A stretch of 64,000 bases of DNA from Massilia norwichensis (GTDB taxonomy: Bacteria > Pseudomonadota > Gammaproteobacteria > Burkholderiales > Burkholderiaceae_D). The position numbers and the translations under genes were made by a program. The notes beneath the pieces are model-generated. The model had not been told where the DNA came from, made no database searches, and saw only the letters and a list, made by a program, of their open reading frames with translations. Shown piece after piece: positions 34,106 through 42,814 of the stretch (positions are counted from its first letter, which is position 1; each line of letters opens with the position of its first letter). The stretch covers positions 62,001 through 126,000 of the forward strand of contig NZ_JANUGX010000006.1 of assembly GCF_024753245.1 (NCBI RefSeq), given 5' to 3'.

Positions 34106-34603
34106 ATGCGTAGATTCATCGCTCTTGTACTGCTGGCCGCCTCGCACACCGCCCAGGCCGGCGACGACGCAGCGCTGCTGGACCTGCTGCTCTGCCGTCA
34201 ACCAAGCGACCCGGCGCGCGCGGCGGCAGCGTCCGGCGAACTCGAGGCCAAAGGCCGGAAACTTGGCCGCAACGGCGACAATGGCCGCTACCTGGAGGGC
34301 CCGATCCGCAGCGGCGAGGTCTGCATCGAGCACGCCACGGCGAGCGCCGCGTTCGGCGTGATGATGGTGAGTGCCAGCGTCTGCGAGGGAAAAACCGGGC
34401 CGCTGGAAGCCTACCTGGCGCGCACTGTCGGCCAGCTCAAGCCCAAGGCCAGGCCGGCGGGACCCGGCGTGATCAAGGCCCTCGAAGCGGGGAATTATTC
34501 GATCGTCCTGTTCCACGGGGCGCCGGACATTGCGATCCGCCCCGACCCCGCCAGCAAGACCGTTTCGTATATCTGTGGCGTGCACGGCGGCGGCCCGCAA
34601 TAA
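34106..34603 (+). CDS. Secreted protein of unknown function
   Basis: A 165-residue product with a signal peptide (MRRFIALVLLAASHTAQA) and three cysteines in the mature part (in LLLCRQPSD, EVCIEHAT and SYICGVHGG) plus SVCEGK, which may form disulfides. No family recognised. It stands alone, 114 bases after trmL, and ends 12 bases before the convergent rfaE2 stop. Confidence 0.65.
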   Translation: MRRFIALVLLAASHTAQAGDDAALLDLLLCRQPSDPARAAAASGELEAKGRKLGRNGDNGRYLEGPIRSGEVCIEHATASAAFGVMMVSASVCEGKTGPLEAYLARTVGQLKPKARPAGPGVIKALEAGNYSIVLFHGAPDIAIRPDPASKTVSYICGVHGGGPQ

Positions 34604-34615
34604 CCAAGGGCCGAA

Positions 34616-35098
34616 CTAAGCGCCGAACTGCCTGATCCTGGCCACCAGCTTGGTGGTCGAGCGGTCGTGCGCGAAGTCGATCGCGACCGCCTTGCCGCCC
34701 TGGGCGATGACTTCCTTCCCTTCCGGGATGTCGGTCATGACGTAGTCGCCGCCCTTGGCGTAGATGTCGGGGCGGGCTTCCTGCACCACGGCCAAAGCGG
34801 TGTCCTCGTCGAATTCGACGACCAGGCTGACCGACTCCAGCGCGGCCAGCACGGCCATGCGGTCGACCATCGTGTTGAGCGGGCGGTCGTCGCCCTTGCC
34901 CAGGCGCTTGACGGAAGCGTCGGTGTTGACCGCGACGACCAGCGAGGCGCCCAGTTCGCGCGCCTGGGCCAGGTAGGTGACGTGGCCGCGGTGCAGGATG
35001 TCGAACACGCCGTTGGTGAGGACCACGGGTTTCGGCAGTTGGGCGATGCGCTGCTGCAGTTCGGCGCGGGTGGTGAGTTTGGATTCGAAGGTAGGCAT
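34616..35098 (-). CDS. rfaE2: Heptose 1-phosphate adenylyltransferase (RfaE domain II)
   Basis: A 160-residue nucleotidyltransferase that makes ADP-heptose for the LPS core. The signature TNGVFDILHRGHVTYL contains the HxGH site, and KRLGKGDDRPLN plus YAKGGDYVMTDIPEG complete the family pattern. It is the separate single-domain form rather than the HldE fusion. A REP-like element lies just upstream (35104-35188). Confidence 0.93.
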   Translation of the reverse strand: MPTFESKLTTRAELQQRIAQLPKPVVLTNGVFDILHRGHVTYLAQARELGASLVVAVNTDASVKRLGKGDDRPLNTMVDRMAVLAALESVSLVVEFDEDTALAVVQEARPDIYAKGGDYVMTDIPEGKEVIAQGGKAVAIDFAHDRSTTKLVARIRQFGA

Positions 35099-35103
35099 GG
35101 GAA

Positions 35104-35188
35104 CTTGGATTCCCGCCTGCGCGGGAATGACGATTCAAAGGTTCGGGAATGACGATTCAAAGGTTCGGGAATGACGATTCAAAGGTTC
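35104..35188. repeat. REP-like element, copy 2, with 22-bp triplication
   Basis: Bases 35104-35132 match one arm of the REP-like elements at 26637 and 43572. The end of the arm is part of a 22-base unit (GGGAATGACGATTCAAAGGTTC) present in three exact tandem copies at 35123-35144, 35145-35166 and 35167-35188. The second arm is missing. It lies between rfaE2 and the orphan PilU-like gene and probably arose by slippage. Confidence 0.92.
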
Positions 35189-35198
35189 GCTATTGTAA

Positions 35199-36380
35199 TC
35201 AGCTCGCGCCCGCTTCCGGTTCGTCTTCCAGCATCGACAGCTCGGCCTTGCCCGCGGCGCTGCCCGCGCCGCCCGGTGCGCGGCGTTCGCCCGACAGCTT
35301 GATCTGCAGGCGCAGGCCGTTGGCCGAGTCGGCGTTGCGGATCGCCTCGTCGTAGCCGATGTAGCCGGCGTTGTACAGCTCGTAGAGCGCCTGGTCGAAG
35401 GTGCACATGCCCAGTTCGCGCGACTTGTGCATGATCTCCTTGATGCCGTGGAAGTTCCCCTTCAGGATCATCTCGCTGATGGTCGGCGTGTTCAGCAGGA
35501 TCTCGATGGCGGCCTTGCGGCCCTTGCCATCCTCGGTACGGATCAGGCGCTGCGAGACGATCGCGCGCAGGTTGGCCGACAGGTCCATCAGCAGCTGCGG
35601 CCTTCTCTCTTCCGGGAAGAAATTGATGATCCGGTCCATGGTCTGGTTGGCGTTGTTCGCGTGCAGCGTGCCCAGGCACAGGTGGCCGGTCTCGGCGAAG
35701 GCGATCGCGTGCTCCATCGTTTCGGTATCGCGGATCTCGCCGATCAGGATCACGTCCGGCGCCTGGCGCAGCGTGTTCTTCAGCGCGTTGTGCCAGGAGT
35801 GCGTATCGACGCCGACTTCGCGGTGGGTCACCAGGCAGCTCTTGTTCTTGTGGACGTATTCGACCGGGTCTTCGACGGTGATGATGTGGCCGGCCGAGTT
35901 GGCGTTGCGGTAGTCGATCATCGCCGCCAGCGTCGTCGACTTGCCGGAACCGGTGCCGCCGACCACCAGCACCAGGCCGCGCTTGGTCATCACGACGTCC
36001 TTCAGCACTTCGGGCAGGTCGAGCTTCTCGAAGGTCGGGATCTCGGACGCGATGGTCCGCACCACCATGCCCACGCTCTGCTGCTGCACGAAGACGTTGA
36101 CGCGGAAGCGGCACACGTTCGGCAGCGAGATCGCGAAGTTGCACTCCATCTCGGCCTCGAACTCGGCGCGCTGGCGCTCGTTCATCAGCGACAGGGCCAG
36201 CGCGCGCGTCACCTCGCCGGTGAGGCGCTGGCTGCTGAGCGGTTTCATCGCGCCCTGATGCTTCATGCTGGGCGGAAAATCTGCGGAGATGAAGAGGTCG
36301 GAGCCGCCCTGCTGCTGCATGACGGTCAACAGCTTGTGCATGTATGCCTGGGCTTCCGCGGGGCCGAAGGTGGAGGACAT
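35199..36380 (-). CDS. PilT/PilU-family ATPase, orphan paralogue
   Basis: A 393-residue retraction-type ATPase of type IV pili. It has Walker A GGTGSGKST (141-149), the Asp box ITVEDPVEYVHKNKS, Walker B-type ILIGEIRDTETMEHA and the His box TGHLCLGTLHANNANQT. Sequence is closer to the PilU encoded at 44739-45875 than to PilT. An extra C-terminal tail (RRAPGGAGSAAGKAELSMLEDEPEAGAS in part) is low-complexity. It stands alone, divergent from oxyR, away from other pilus genes. It may modulate retraction or serve another pilus. Confidence 0.88.
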   Translation of the reverse strand: MSSTFGPAEAQAYMHKLLTVMQQQGGSDLFISADFPPSMKHQGAMKPLSSQRLTGEVTRALALSLMNERQRAEFEAEMECNFAISLPNVCRFRVNVFVQQQSVGMVVRTIASEIPTFEKLDLPEVLKDVVMTKRGLVLVVGGTGSGKSTTLAAMIDYRNANSAGHIITVEDPVEYVHKNKSCLVTHREVGVDTHSWHNALKNTLRQAPDVILIGEIRDTETMEHAIAFAETGHLCLGTLHANNANQTMDRIINFFPEERRPQLLMDLSANLRAIVSQRLIRTEDGKGRKAAIEILLNTPTISEMILKGNFHGIKEIMHKSRELGMCTFDQALYELYNAGYIGYDEAIRNADSANGLRLQIKLSGERRAPGGAGSAAGKAELSMLEDEPEAGAS

Positions 36381-36498
36381 GATGGCCTTTTATTAACGAT
36401 GGGCAACGTTACCCGGAGCGGCCCATTATATCGAGAGGTTTATCGGTAAAATAGATCTCATCCTCTCCCAATGTGGGACTGTTGTAATCCGGAAGCCC

Positions 36499-37449
36499 AT
36501 GACCCTGACCGAACTGAAATACATTGTCGCCGTGGCACGTGCCCGGCATTTCGGCCACGCTGCCGAGGCCTGCTTTGTTGCGCAGCCGACCTTGTCTGTG
36601 GCCATCAAGAAGCTCGAGGACGAGCTGGGCGTGACGCTGTTCGAACGCGGCGGCTCCGAAGTCTCGGTCACGCCGCTCGGCGCGCAGATCGTGGCCCAGG
36701 CCGAGCGCGTGCTGGAACAGACCGCCGCCATCAAGGAGCTGGCCAAGCAGAACAAGGACCCGCTGTCGGGTCCGTTGCGCCTGGGCGTGATCTACACGAT
36801 CGGCCCTTACCTGCTGCCGCCGCTGGTGAAGAACCTGATCGAGCACGTGCCGCAGATGCCGCTGGTGCTGCAGGAGAATTTCACCGTCAAGCTGCTCGAC
36901 CTGCTGCGCCAGGGCGAACTCGACGCGGCGATCATGGCCCTGCCGCTGCCGGAACACGGGATGGCGGTGCAGCCGCTCTACGACGAGCCCTTCGTGGTCG
37001 CGATGCCGAAGACCCACCCGTGGGCCAGCCGCAAGGACATCTCCGCCGAAGACCTGAAAAGCGAGACCATGCTGCTGCTCGGCGCCGGGCACTGCTTCCG
37101 CGACCAGGTGCTGGAAGTCTGTCCGGAGATGGCGCGCTTTTCGTCCTCGCCGAGCGCCGGCAACGGCATGCAGCGCACCTTCGAAGGCTCGTCGCTGGAG
37201 ACGATCCGCCACATGGTCGCCAGCGGCATCGGCCTGACCGTGCTGCCGCGCGCCTCGGTGCCGGACATGAAGGACCCGAACGGCATGCTGACCTTCGTGC
37301 CCTTCCAGGAACCGGCCCCCTCGCGCCGCGTGGTGATCGTCTGGCGCAAGAGTTTTACGCGCCGCGCGGCGATCGACGCCGTGGTGGGCGCCGTCGCCGA
37401 TTGCCAGCTGCCGGGCGTCGAGATGGTCACGCTTCAGGCCGCAGCCTGA
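36499..37449 (+). CDS. oxyR: Hydrogen peroxide sensor OxyR
   Basis: A 316-residue LysR-type regulator with helix-turn-helix MTLTELKYIVAVARARHFGH and the peroxide-sensing pair Cys199 and Cys208 in GAGHCFRDQVLEVCPE, at the same numbers as in E. coli OxyR. It activates antioxidant genes on disulfide formation. It is transcribed divergently from the orphan PilU-like ATPase across 118 bases. Its last 23 bases overlap the end of a convergent gene. Confidence 0.95.
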   Translation: MTLTELKYIVAVARARHFGHAAEACFVAQPTLSVAIKKLEDELGVTLFERGGSEVSVTPLGAQIVAQAERVLEQTAAIKELAKQNKDPLSGPLRLGVIYTIGPYLLPPLVKNLIEHVPQMPLVLQENFTVKLLDLLRQGELDAAIMALPLPEHGMAVQPLYDEPFVVAMPKTHPWASRKDISAEDLKSETMLLLGAGHCFRDQVLEVCPEMARFSSSPSAGNGMQRTFEGSSLETIRHMVASGIGLTVLPRASVPDMKDPNGMLTFVPFQEPAPSRRVVIVWRKSFTRRAAIDAVVGAVADCQLPGVEMVTLQAAA

Positions 37450-37984
37450 AACGCGGCGGCTGCGGCTGCGGCACCGATACCGTGGCCGTCGCCGGCTCCG
37501 GGTGAAAGCCGGGCAGCTTGCACGTGCCCGGCGCGGCCGGCCGCCGCGCCGCGATATTTTCGAGCAGCTCCGCGCTGCGTCGCGGCGGCTCGATGCCGAC
37601 CGTGCAGCGCACCGGTTCCCAGGTGGCGCCAACCTGCCTGAATTCCATCGTCTGTACCTGGTAGCCGCGCCCGCCCTGCTCGACCGCCACCACGGCGGTA
37701 TCGCCGTTCACGGCGCCGAGCGCGAAGCGGCGCTGCGGCAAGCCGCCGCCCAGCACATCGCCGCTGTTGAAACTGGTGCCGCGGTCGGCAATCCCGCCCT
37801 CTTCGCCCAGTCCCACGCCCAGCAGGGCCTGGACGCCCGCCGGCAGCTCGCGCAGCGATTGCGCCTCGGTCCAGTCGGCCTCGATCCGGTCCGCACGTGC
37901 CTCGCCCGACCTGGAGCCGGCATCGGCCAGCGCACAACAGCCGAGCCCGATACCGGCCGCCACCACGATACTTGCGAATTGCAT
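37427..37984 (-). CDS. Exported protein of unknown function
   Basis: A 185-residue product with a signal peptide-like start (MQFASIVVAAGIGLGCCALADAG) that lacks the usual basic residues, and a Pro-rich end (ATVSVPQPQPPRFRLRP). Cysteines occur in RCTVGIEPP and GTCKLPGF. No family recognised. The ATG at 37984 is chosen because AAGGAG lies a few bases before it. The 3' end runs into the end of oxyR on the other strand by 23 bases. Confidence 0.6.
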   Translation of the reverse strand: MQFASIVVAAGIGLGCCALADAGSRSGEARADRIEADWTEAQSLRELPAGVQALLGVGLGEEGGIADRGTSFNSGDVLGGGLPQRRFALGAVNGDTAVVAVEQGGRGYQVQTMEFRQVGATWEPVRCTVGIEPPRRSAELLENIAARRPAAPGTCKLPGFHPEPATATVSVPQPQPPRFRLRPEA

Positions 37985-38109
37985 CCGTCTCTCCTTCTCG
38001 TTTTTACCCACGAAAGCCGGCATCGTAGCCCGGCCGGGATCGTCATACTTTGTGCATAGTCGATCGTGCGCCACGAACAGGCTAAAATCCTGACCTTGCT
38101 AATTTTCAA

Positions 38110-38127
38110 GTTCGAATTGAATCGAAC
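38110..38127. promoter_or_regulatory. Short dyad before ubiA
   Basis: GTTCGA and TCGAAC form a perfect six-base inverted repeat with a six-base centre, ending nine bases before the ubiA ATG. The site overlaps where a ribosome site would be, and none is obvious. It could be an operator or an mRNA hairpin, or chance. Confidence 0.3.
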
Positions 38128-38136
38128 CCTCACGCG

Positions 38137-38991
38137 ATGAACAAGCTGGCGCTCTACTTCCGCCTGATCCGCGCCGACAAGCCGATCGGCATCCTGCTGC
38201 TGCTGTGGCCCACGCTGTGGGCCTTGTGGATGGCGTCAAGCGGCCATCCCGATCCGACGATCGTCGCCATCTTCGTGCTCGGCACCGCGCTGATGCGCTC
38301 CGCCGGCTGCGCGATCAACGATTACGCCGACCAGGACTTCGACCGCCACGTCAAGCGCACCGTCGACCGCCCGCTGACCAGCGGCCGCATCAAGGGCTGG
38401 GAAGCGGTGACGATCGCGGCGGTGCTGGCCCTCGTCTCCTTCCTGCTGATCCTGCCGCTGAACACGCTGACCAAGCAGTTGTCGGTAGTGGCCCTGATCG
38501 TGGCCGGCAGCTACCCCTACTTCAAGCGCTTCTTCGCCATCCCGCAGGCCTACCTGGGCATCGCCTTCGGCTTCGGCATCCCGATGGCCTTCGCCGCCGT
38601 GCAGGACCAGGTGCCGGCCGTGGCCTGGTGGCTGCTGGTGGCGAACATCTTCTGGGCCGTGGCCTACGACACCGCCTACGCGATGGTCGACCGCGACGAC
38701 GACATCAAGCTCGGCATGCGCACCTCGGCGATCACCTTCGGCCGCTTCGACGTCACGGCCATCATGCTGTGCTATGCGGCGGCGCTGGGCATCGACCTGG
38801 TGTGCGGCTGGTGGCTCGGCCTGCGCTGGTGGTTCGTGGGCGGCGTGCTCGTGGCCGCCGGGATGGCGCTGTACCACTACACCCTGATCCGCGAGCGCGA
38901 CCGCATGAAGTGCTTTGCTGCGTTTCGTCATAACAACTGGCTGGGGGCCGCACTGTTCGCAGGTGTCGCGCTAGACTATGCATTCGGTTAA
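38137..38991 (+). CDS. ubiA: 4-hydroxybenzoate octaprenyltransferase
   Basis: A 284-residue membrane prenyltransferase of ubiquinone synthesis. The two Asp-rich sites are [20 protein letters not shown] and [18 protein letters not shown], both typical of UbiA. About eight or nine helices are visible and the length is standard. It is followed by the DUF883 gene after 42 bases. Confidence 0.95.
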   Translation: MNKLALYFRLIRADKPIGILLLLWPTLWALWMASSGHPDPTIVAIFVLGTALMRSAGCAINDYADQDFDRHVKRTVDRPLTSGRIKGWEAVTIAAVLALVSFLLILPLNTLTKQLSVVALIVAGSYPYFKRFFAIPQAYLGIAFGFGIPMAFAAVQDQVPAVAWWLLVANIFWAVAYDTAYAMVDRDDDIKLGMRTSAITFGRFDVTAIMLCYAAALGIDLVCGWWLGLRWWFVGGVLVAAGMALYHYTLIRERDRMKCFAAFRHNNWLGAALFAGVALDYAFG

Positions 38992-39033
38992 TATTGTCCG
39001 TAATACACAACCCATATCGACGAGGTTCTCCCC

Positions 39034-39354
39034 ATGATGGAAAAAATCCCGACCCAGAGCGGCGCCCGTGACCAACTGCTGTCCGACCTGAAGACCGTGA
39101 TCCAGGACGCCGAAGCCTGGCTGCGCCACAGCGGCCACCTGACCGGCGAAGAATTCAAGGCCGCCAAGGCCAAGTTCGAGCGCACCATCGTCAAGGCCAA
39201 GGACGACATCGTCCGCCTTGAAGAAGCCGTGGTCGAGAAAACCAAGGTCGCCGCCAAGGCCACCGACGAGTACGTCCAGGAAAACCCGTGGAAGTCGGTC
39301 GGCATCGGCGCCGCCGTCGGCGTCGTGATCGGCATGCTGATCGCCCGCCGCTAA
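39034..39354 (+). CDS. DUF883 family protein (ElaB/YqjD-like)
   Basis: A 106-residue protein with a long helical, Lys/Glu-rich body and one C-terminal anchor (WKSVGIGAAVGVVIGMLIAR) with a glycine-zipper pattern. This is the ElaB/YqjD form, which in E. coli ties ribosomes to the inner membrane in stationary phase. Its stop overlaps the next start by one base, making a coupled trio. Confidence 0.9.
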   Translation: MMEKIPTQSGARDQLLSDLKTVIQDAEAWLRHSGHLTGEEFKAAKAKFERTIVKAKDDIVRLEEAVVEKTKVAAKATDEYVQENPWKSVGIGAAVGVVIGMLIARR

Positions 39355-39749
39355 TGGCTTTGTTCTCGGCGCTCGGCCGCGTCGCGTCGACCCTGGTGGC
39401 GATGGTCGGCACGCGGCTGGAATTGGCCGCCGTCGAATTCCAGGAAGACGCGCGCCGCCTGCTCGGCTACCTCGCGTGGGCCTTGCTCGCGGTGTTCCTG
39501 GCTGCAGGCAGCATCATGCTGGTGGCGCTGTTCGTCATCCTGCTGTTCTGGGATAGCTACCGCCTGCAGGCGGTGGCCGGCATGGCCGTGCTGCTGGCGG
39601 CCGGCGCCGGCTTCATCGCGATGTCGGTGCGCGCCAGGCTGAACGCCCAGTCGCCGCTGTTCGCCGACACGCTGGCCGAACTGCGCAAGGACGTCGACTA
39701 CGTGCGCCATGTGGCTGCCGCGCCGCACACCGGAGCGATCGATGAATAA
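39354..39749 (+). CDS. YqjE-like (phage holin superfamily) membrane protein
   Basis: A 131-residue protein with two strong helices (YLAWALLAVFLAAGSIMLVA and AVAGMAVLLAAGAGFIAMSV) and a conserved RLELAAVEFQEDARRLL start, typical of YqjE/'phage holin family' proteins that always neighbour DUF883 genes. It is not a phage gene. It starts within the stop of the DUF883 gene (TAATG) and overlaps the next gene by eight bases. Confidence 0.85.
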   Translation: MALFSALGRVASTLVAMVGTRLELAAVEFQEDARRLLGYLAWALLAVFLAAGSIMLVALFVILLFWDSYRLQAVAGMAVLLAAGAGFIAMSVRARLNAQSPLFADTLAELRKDVDYVRHVAAAPHTGAIDE

Positions 39750-40032
39750 ACCGACCTTGGCTGCGCGCCGCGCGGCACTGCTCGAACGCTGCGCCGAGCA
39801 GCGCACCGGCCTCGCTTACGAACTACAGTCGCTGCGGCCTTCGGCCATGCTCGATCATCCGGTGGCGGGCTATGTGGTCGGCCACAAGAAGCTGGTGTTC
39901 GGCGCGCTCGGCGCCACCCTGGGGATGGCGCTGCTGCGCCGCAAGCGGATGCTGGCGCTGGCCGGATCGGCGATGTCCGCCTGGCGCATGGCGCAGGGTG
40001 GGCTGGCGATGCTGGCGCAACTGCGGCGCTGA
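39742..40032 (+). CDS. Small protein of the yqjDEK-like trio
   Basis: A 96-residue basic protein starting MNKPTLAARRAALLERCAEQ, with one moderately hydrophobic segment (HKKLVFGALGATLGMALLRR). It overlaps the yqjE-like gene by eight bases, so it takes the place of YqjK in the E. coli order. Direct homology is uncertain; function unknown. Confidence 0.65.
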   Translation: MNKPTLAARRAALLERCAEQRTGLAYELQSLRPSAMLDHPVAGYVVGHKKLVFGALGATLGMALLRRKRMLALAGSAMSAWRMAQGGLAMLAQLRR

Positions 40033-40038
40033 ACCGTG

Positions 40039-40060
40039 GCCGTGCGGCTTCCTGCACGGC
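40039..40060 (+). terminator. Possible hairpin after the yqjDEK-like trio
   Basis: GCCGTGC (40039-40045) and GCACGGC (40054-40060) pair around an eight-base loop, six bases after the stop at 40032. The following bases (GCGAACTTCTCC) contain few T residues, so it is a weak or factor-dependent terminator at best. Confidence 0.35.
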
Positions 40061-40114
40061 GCGAACTTCTCCTGGGCAGCGTGCCCTGCCGTACACGCAA
40101 CGCTGACGCGGGCG

Positions 40115-40990
40115 CTAGTCCTGCTGCATCATGCCGCGCGTCAGTCCGCTCGGATCTGCCGGCTTCCTCGGTTGGAACACCCAGGTCAGGCCGCGCACAT
40201 AGCCGTCACCCTTGACGCTGGCGTGGTCAATGCCTTCCATCGCGTAGTTCTGCAGCGCCAGCCCCTGGTAATGCCGGGCCGCGAGCTGTTTCTGGAATGC
40301 GGCGATGGGCTCGCGGAATCCCGGATACTCGGCCGTACCGTAAGAAATGAACATCCGCGCATTCAGGGTCTTGTGGTCCTTCGCGTAGCGCTCGTCCAGC
40401 TTGCCGAGTGCGCCCTTGTCCCAGCCAGCCGCCGGGCTGATGGCGATGTGGCCGGAGAAAAAGCCCGGCGCCTTGTAGGCCGCCGCGATGGCGAACAGCC
40501 CGCCCAGCGAACTGCCGGAGATGATCCGGCCGGTCTTCTCGCCACGGAAGCGCGATTCGATCAGCGGCGCGACTTCCTCCGTGATGAAGTGCAGGAAGGC
40601 GTCGGCCTTGCCCGAACCGGCGTCCATTGCCGTGATGGTGTAGTCCTTGCGCCGCTCGACGTCGTAGTTGAAGCCCGACGGATAGGACAGGCCGACCATG
40701 ATGAACTCGGGCACCTGGTTATCGTAGATCAGGTTGCCGTAGGTGGCCGTCAGCAGCGGCGTGTCCCAGTAGGCATCCAGAAAATACAGTACCGGATAGG
40801 TTTTGCCGGGATTCGATGCATAGCTGGCCGGCAGCACGACCACCAGCTCGTGCGCCTTGCCGGTGGACGCCGATTGCACTGGAACGATCTGCGTATTTGC
40901 CAGCACGAACGGCTTGTTCGCCGGCTGTGCAGATGCGGCGCCGATCAAACCCGTCAACAGCGCCAGCAGCGCCAACAGTTTCCTGCTCAT
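40115..40990 (-). CDS. Secreted alpha/beta hydrolase (putative esterase)
   Basis: A 291-residue protein with signal peptide (KLLALLALLTGLIGAASA) and an esterase-D-type alpha/beta hydrolase fold. The nucleophile elbow is SGSSLGGLF and the likely catalytic histidine is in GIDHASVKGDGYV. This resembles IroE/Fes-like and related periplasmic esterases (PF00756). Substrate unknown. It stands alone. Confidence 0.85.
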   Translation of the reverse strand: MSRKLLALLALLTGLIGAASAQPANKPFVLANTQIVPVQSASTGKAHELVVVLPASYASNPGKTYPVLYFLDAYWDTPLLTATYGNLIYDNQVPEFIMVGLSYPSGFNYDVERRKDYTITAMDAGSGKADAFLHFITEEVAPLIESRFRGEKTGRIISGSSLGGLFAIAAAYKAPGFFSGHIAISPAAGWDKGALGKLDERYAKDHKTLNARMFISYGTAEYPGFREPIAAFQKQLAARHYQGLALQNYAMEGIDHASVKGDGYVRGLTWVFQPRKPADPSGLTRGMMQQD

Positions 40991-41179
40991 CTCGTCTCCA
41001 ATGCGTGGTGAGGATTATTGTTGAGGCATGGTCGCATAGGTCTTGCTGTCTGTCAGCAGCCTTCCGCTTCCAGGCGCACGGGCGGGATGGCCTCGATCGG
41101 GCTGGCAGAGATCAGCGGGCTGGTGCTGCAGCCGTATCGGGAACTGGGGATTGCGCTGACGCTGGCCTAAGGCCCCGCG

Positions 41180-41893
41180 TCAGCGGACGGCCTGGCCGTT
41201 CAGCGTGTAGCTGATGCGCGCCTCATCGGACCAGCCCTTGTCGCCCAGTACCGGCTGGTGCTTGTCGGTCGATGCCAGCACCAGGCGGCGGCTGCCATCC
41301 TCGATCGTCACGCTGTCGTAGCCCTTCGGCGCCTCGATCTTCGTGGCCTCCAGTTTGTCGCAGACATTGAAGCCGAACAGGCTCGCGGTTGCCAGCGCCG
41401 CGCGGAACTTCAGCCCTTCGGACTTCGCCATTGCCATCTGCGCGGCGCAGGCCAGGCGCAGGTCGCCCATGCGCTGCACGCCGTCGGGCAGACCGGGCGA
41501 GCGCACCTGCACCAGCGGGTGGTTGAATTCGCCCTTGGGGAAGTTGCGGTTGACGACCACCATCGAATCGCTGTCTTCAGCCAGCGTGCCGCGTTTCAGC
41601 GCGAACGTGGTGTTCGATGCCATCGGCAGCGGCACACGGTGGTCCGCGCCGACCAGCTCGACCTGGTTGCCGGCCTGCCCGGCATCGACTTTCGGCAGCC
41701 GGAAGCTCAAGGTGGCGCCCGGTGCCTTTTCGGGTGCGCGCTTGTCGAACACGTCGCGCGCCGTCTCCAGCAGGCGCAGGCGCCAGGCCATGGGTTTGGC
41801 TTCATCCGAATCGGTCTTGTGGCCGATGTTGATCTCGTTGGCGTGGACGCTGCCGGCGACGGCCAGCAGGAAGAAGAAAGAACGAAGACGCAT
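41180..41893 (-). CDS. Secreted protein of unknown function
   Basis: A 237-residue product with signal peptide (MRLRSFFFLLAVAGSVHA). The mature part has no recognised motif; it contains ARDVFDKRAPEKAPGATLSF, MVVVNRNFPKGEFNHPLVQV and a C-terminal beta-rich DSVTIEDGSRRLVLASTDKH. It lies alone between an esterase and proC. A dyad lies just upstream of the start. Confidence 0.6.
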   Translation of the reverse strand: MRLRSFFFLLAVAGSVHANEINIGHKTDSDEAKPMAWRLRLLETARDVFDKRAPEKAPGATLSFRLPKVDAGQAGNQVELVGADHRVPLPMASNTTFALKRGTLAEDSDSMVVVNRNFPKGEFNHPLVQVRSPGLPDGVQRMGDLRLACAAQMAMAKSEGLKFRAALATASLFGFNVCDKLEATKIEAPKGYDSVTIEDGSRRLVLASTDKHQPVLGDKGWSDEARISYTLNGQAVR

Positions 41894-41913
41894 GGGAGTA
41901 CCCTGGCTGTATG

Positions 41914-41940
41914 GATGCTGAACATTAGCATTTCAACATC
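41914..41940 (-). promoter_or_regulatory. Dyad upstream of the secreted protein gene
   Basis: Arms GATGCTGAA and TTCAACATC (eight of nine bases matching) are separated by nine A/T-rich bases, 21 bases before the start at 41893. It could be an operator; a TTGAAA lies within it on the minus strand but no good -10 was found. Confidence 0.3.
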
Positions 41941-41982
41941 GCGGCCAGGCGTGGCCATGCGACGAACGGTCGAATTCCCGGG

Positions 41983-42804
41983 TTAAACGGCGTCCTTGCC
42001 CAATTCGTCACCCAGCTCGCGCCCGCGCGCCGCCGCCGCCTTCATCGCCTCGACGATGGCCTGCTTCACGCCGGCCTGCTCCATGCTGGTGATGGCCGCG
42101 TAGGTGGTCCCGCCCTTCGAGGTCACGCGCTGGCGCAGCACCTCGACCGGCTCCTCCGACTGCGCCGCCAGCTGGGCCGCGCCGGTGAAGGTGGCGATGG
42201 CCAGTTCCCGGCCCTGCTCAAGACTCAAGCCCATCTCGACGGCCGCCTCCTGCATCGCCTCGAGGAAGAAGAACACATAGGCCGGACCGCTGCCCGACAC
42301 CGCCGTCACCGGATCGATCATGTCTTCCGACTCCAGCCACACGGTCTTGCCGACCGCGCGCAGGATGCTGTCCGCCGCTTCTTTTTGCGCCGCGCTGACG
42401 CCGGCCATCGCCACCATGCCGGTGATGCCCTGGCCGATCAGCGCCGGCGTATTCGGCATGGTGCGCACGATGGCGCCATAGCCGCCGAGCCAGCGCGACA
42501 GGTCGTTGGCGCGGATACCGGCCGCGATCGACAGCACCAGCGGCCTCGCCTCGAGCTGCGACTGCAAACGCAGGGCGACCTCGCGCATCTGCTGCGGCTT
42601 CACCGCCAGCACGATGACCTCGCTGGCCGCGACCGGTGCGCCGATCTCGGGCGCGGTGCTGACGCCATACTGCCCGCGCAGCTTTTCCAGCGCGTCCGGA
42701 TTCGGGTCGATCACGTGGATGTCGGCCGCCTGCGCGACCTTGCCGGCCAGGCCGGCGATGAGGGCGGTGGCCATGTTGCCGCCGCCGATGAAGCTGATTT
42801 TCAT
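41983..42804 (-). CDS. proC: Pyrroline-5-carboxylate reductase
   Basis: A 273-residue ProC, the last step of proline synthesis using NAD(P)H. The Rossmann start is MKISFIGGGNMATALIAGL, and the conserved C-terminal site is MIDPVTAVSGSGPAYVFFFLEA with SKGGTTYAAI. The ATG at 42804 gives the canonical start; an ATG at 42822 would overlap the upstream yggS gene. It follows that gene closely, a very common pairing. Confidence 0.95.
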   Translation of the reverse strand: MKISFIGGGNMATALIAGLAGKVAQAADIHVIDPNPDALEKLRGQYGVSTAPEIGAPVAASEVIVLAVKPQQMREVALRLQSQLEARPLVLSIAAGIRANDLSRWLGGYGAIVRTMPNTPALIGQGITGMVAMAGVSAAQKEAADSILRAVGKTVWLESEDMIDPVTAVSGSGPAYVFFFLEAMQEAAVEMGLSLEQGRELAIATFTGAAQLAAQSEEPVEVLRQRVTSKGGTTYAAITSMEQAGVKQAIVEAMKAAAARGRELGDELGKDAV

Positions 42805-42814
42805 GGTGCTCTCT

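Noticed and set aside
35123..35188. Possible CRISPR array
   Set aside because: The 22-base units are directly adjacent with no spacers, only three copies exist, and they grow out of a REP-like arm. No cas genes are present.
39354..39749. Prophage holin
   Set aside because: The 'phage holin' family name is misleading: the gene lies in a DUF883/YqjE-type chromosomal trio and no other phage genes are present.
41087..41170. Possible gene remnant reading MASIGLAEISGLVLQPYREL and ending in a stop
   Set aside because: Only 27 codons with no ribosome site and no recognised parent family. It may be a relic, but I cannot support it.
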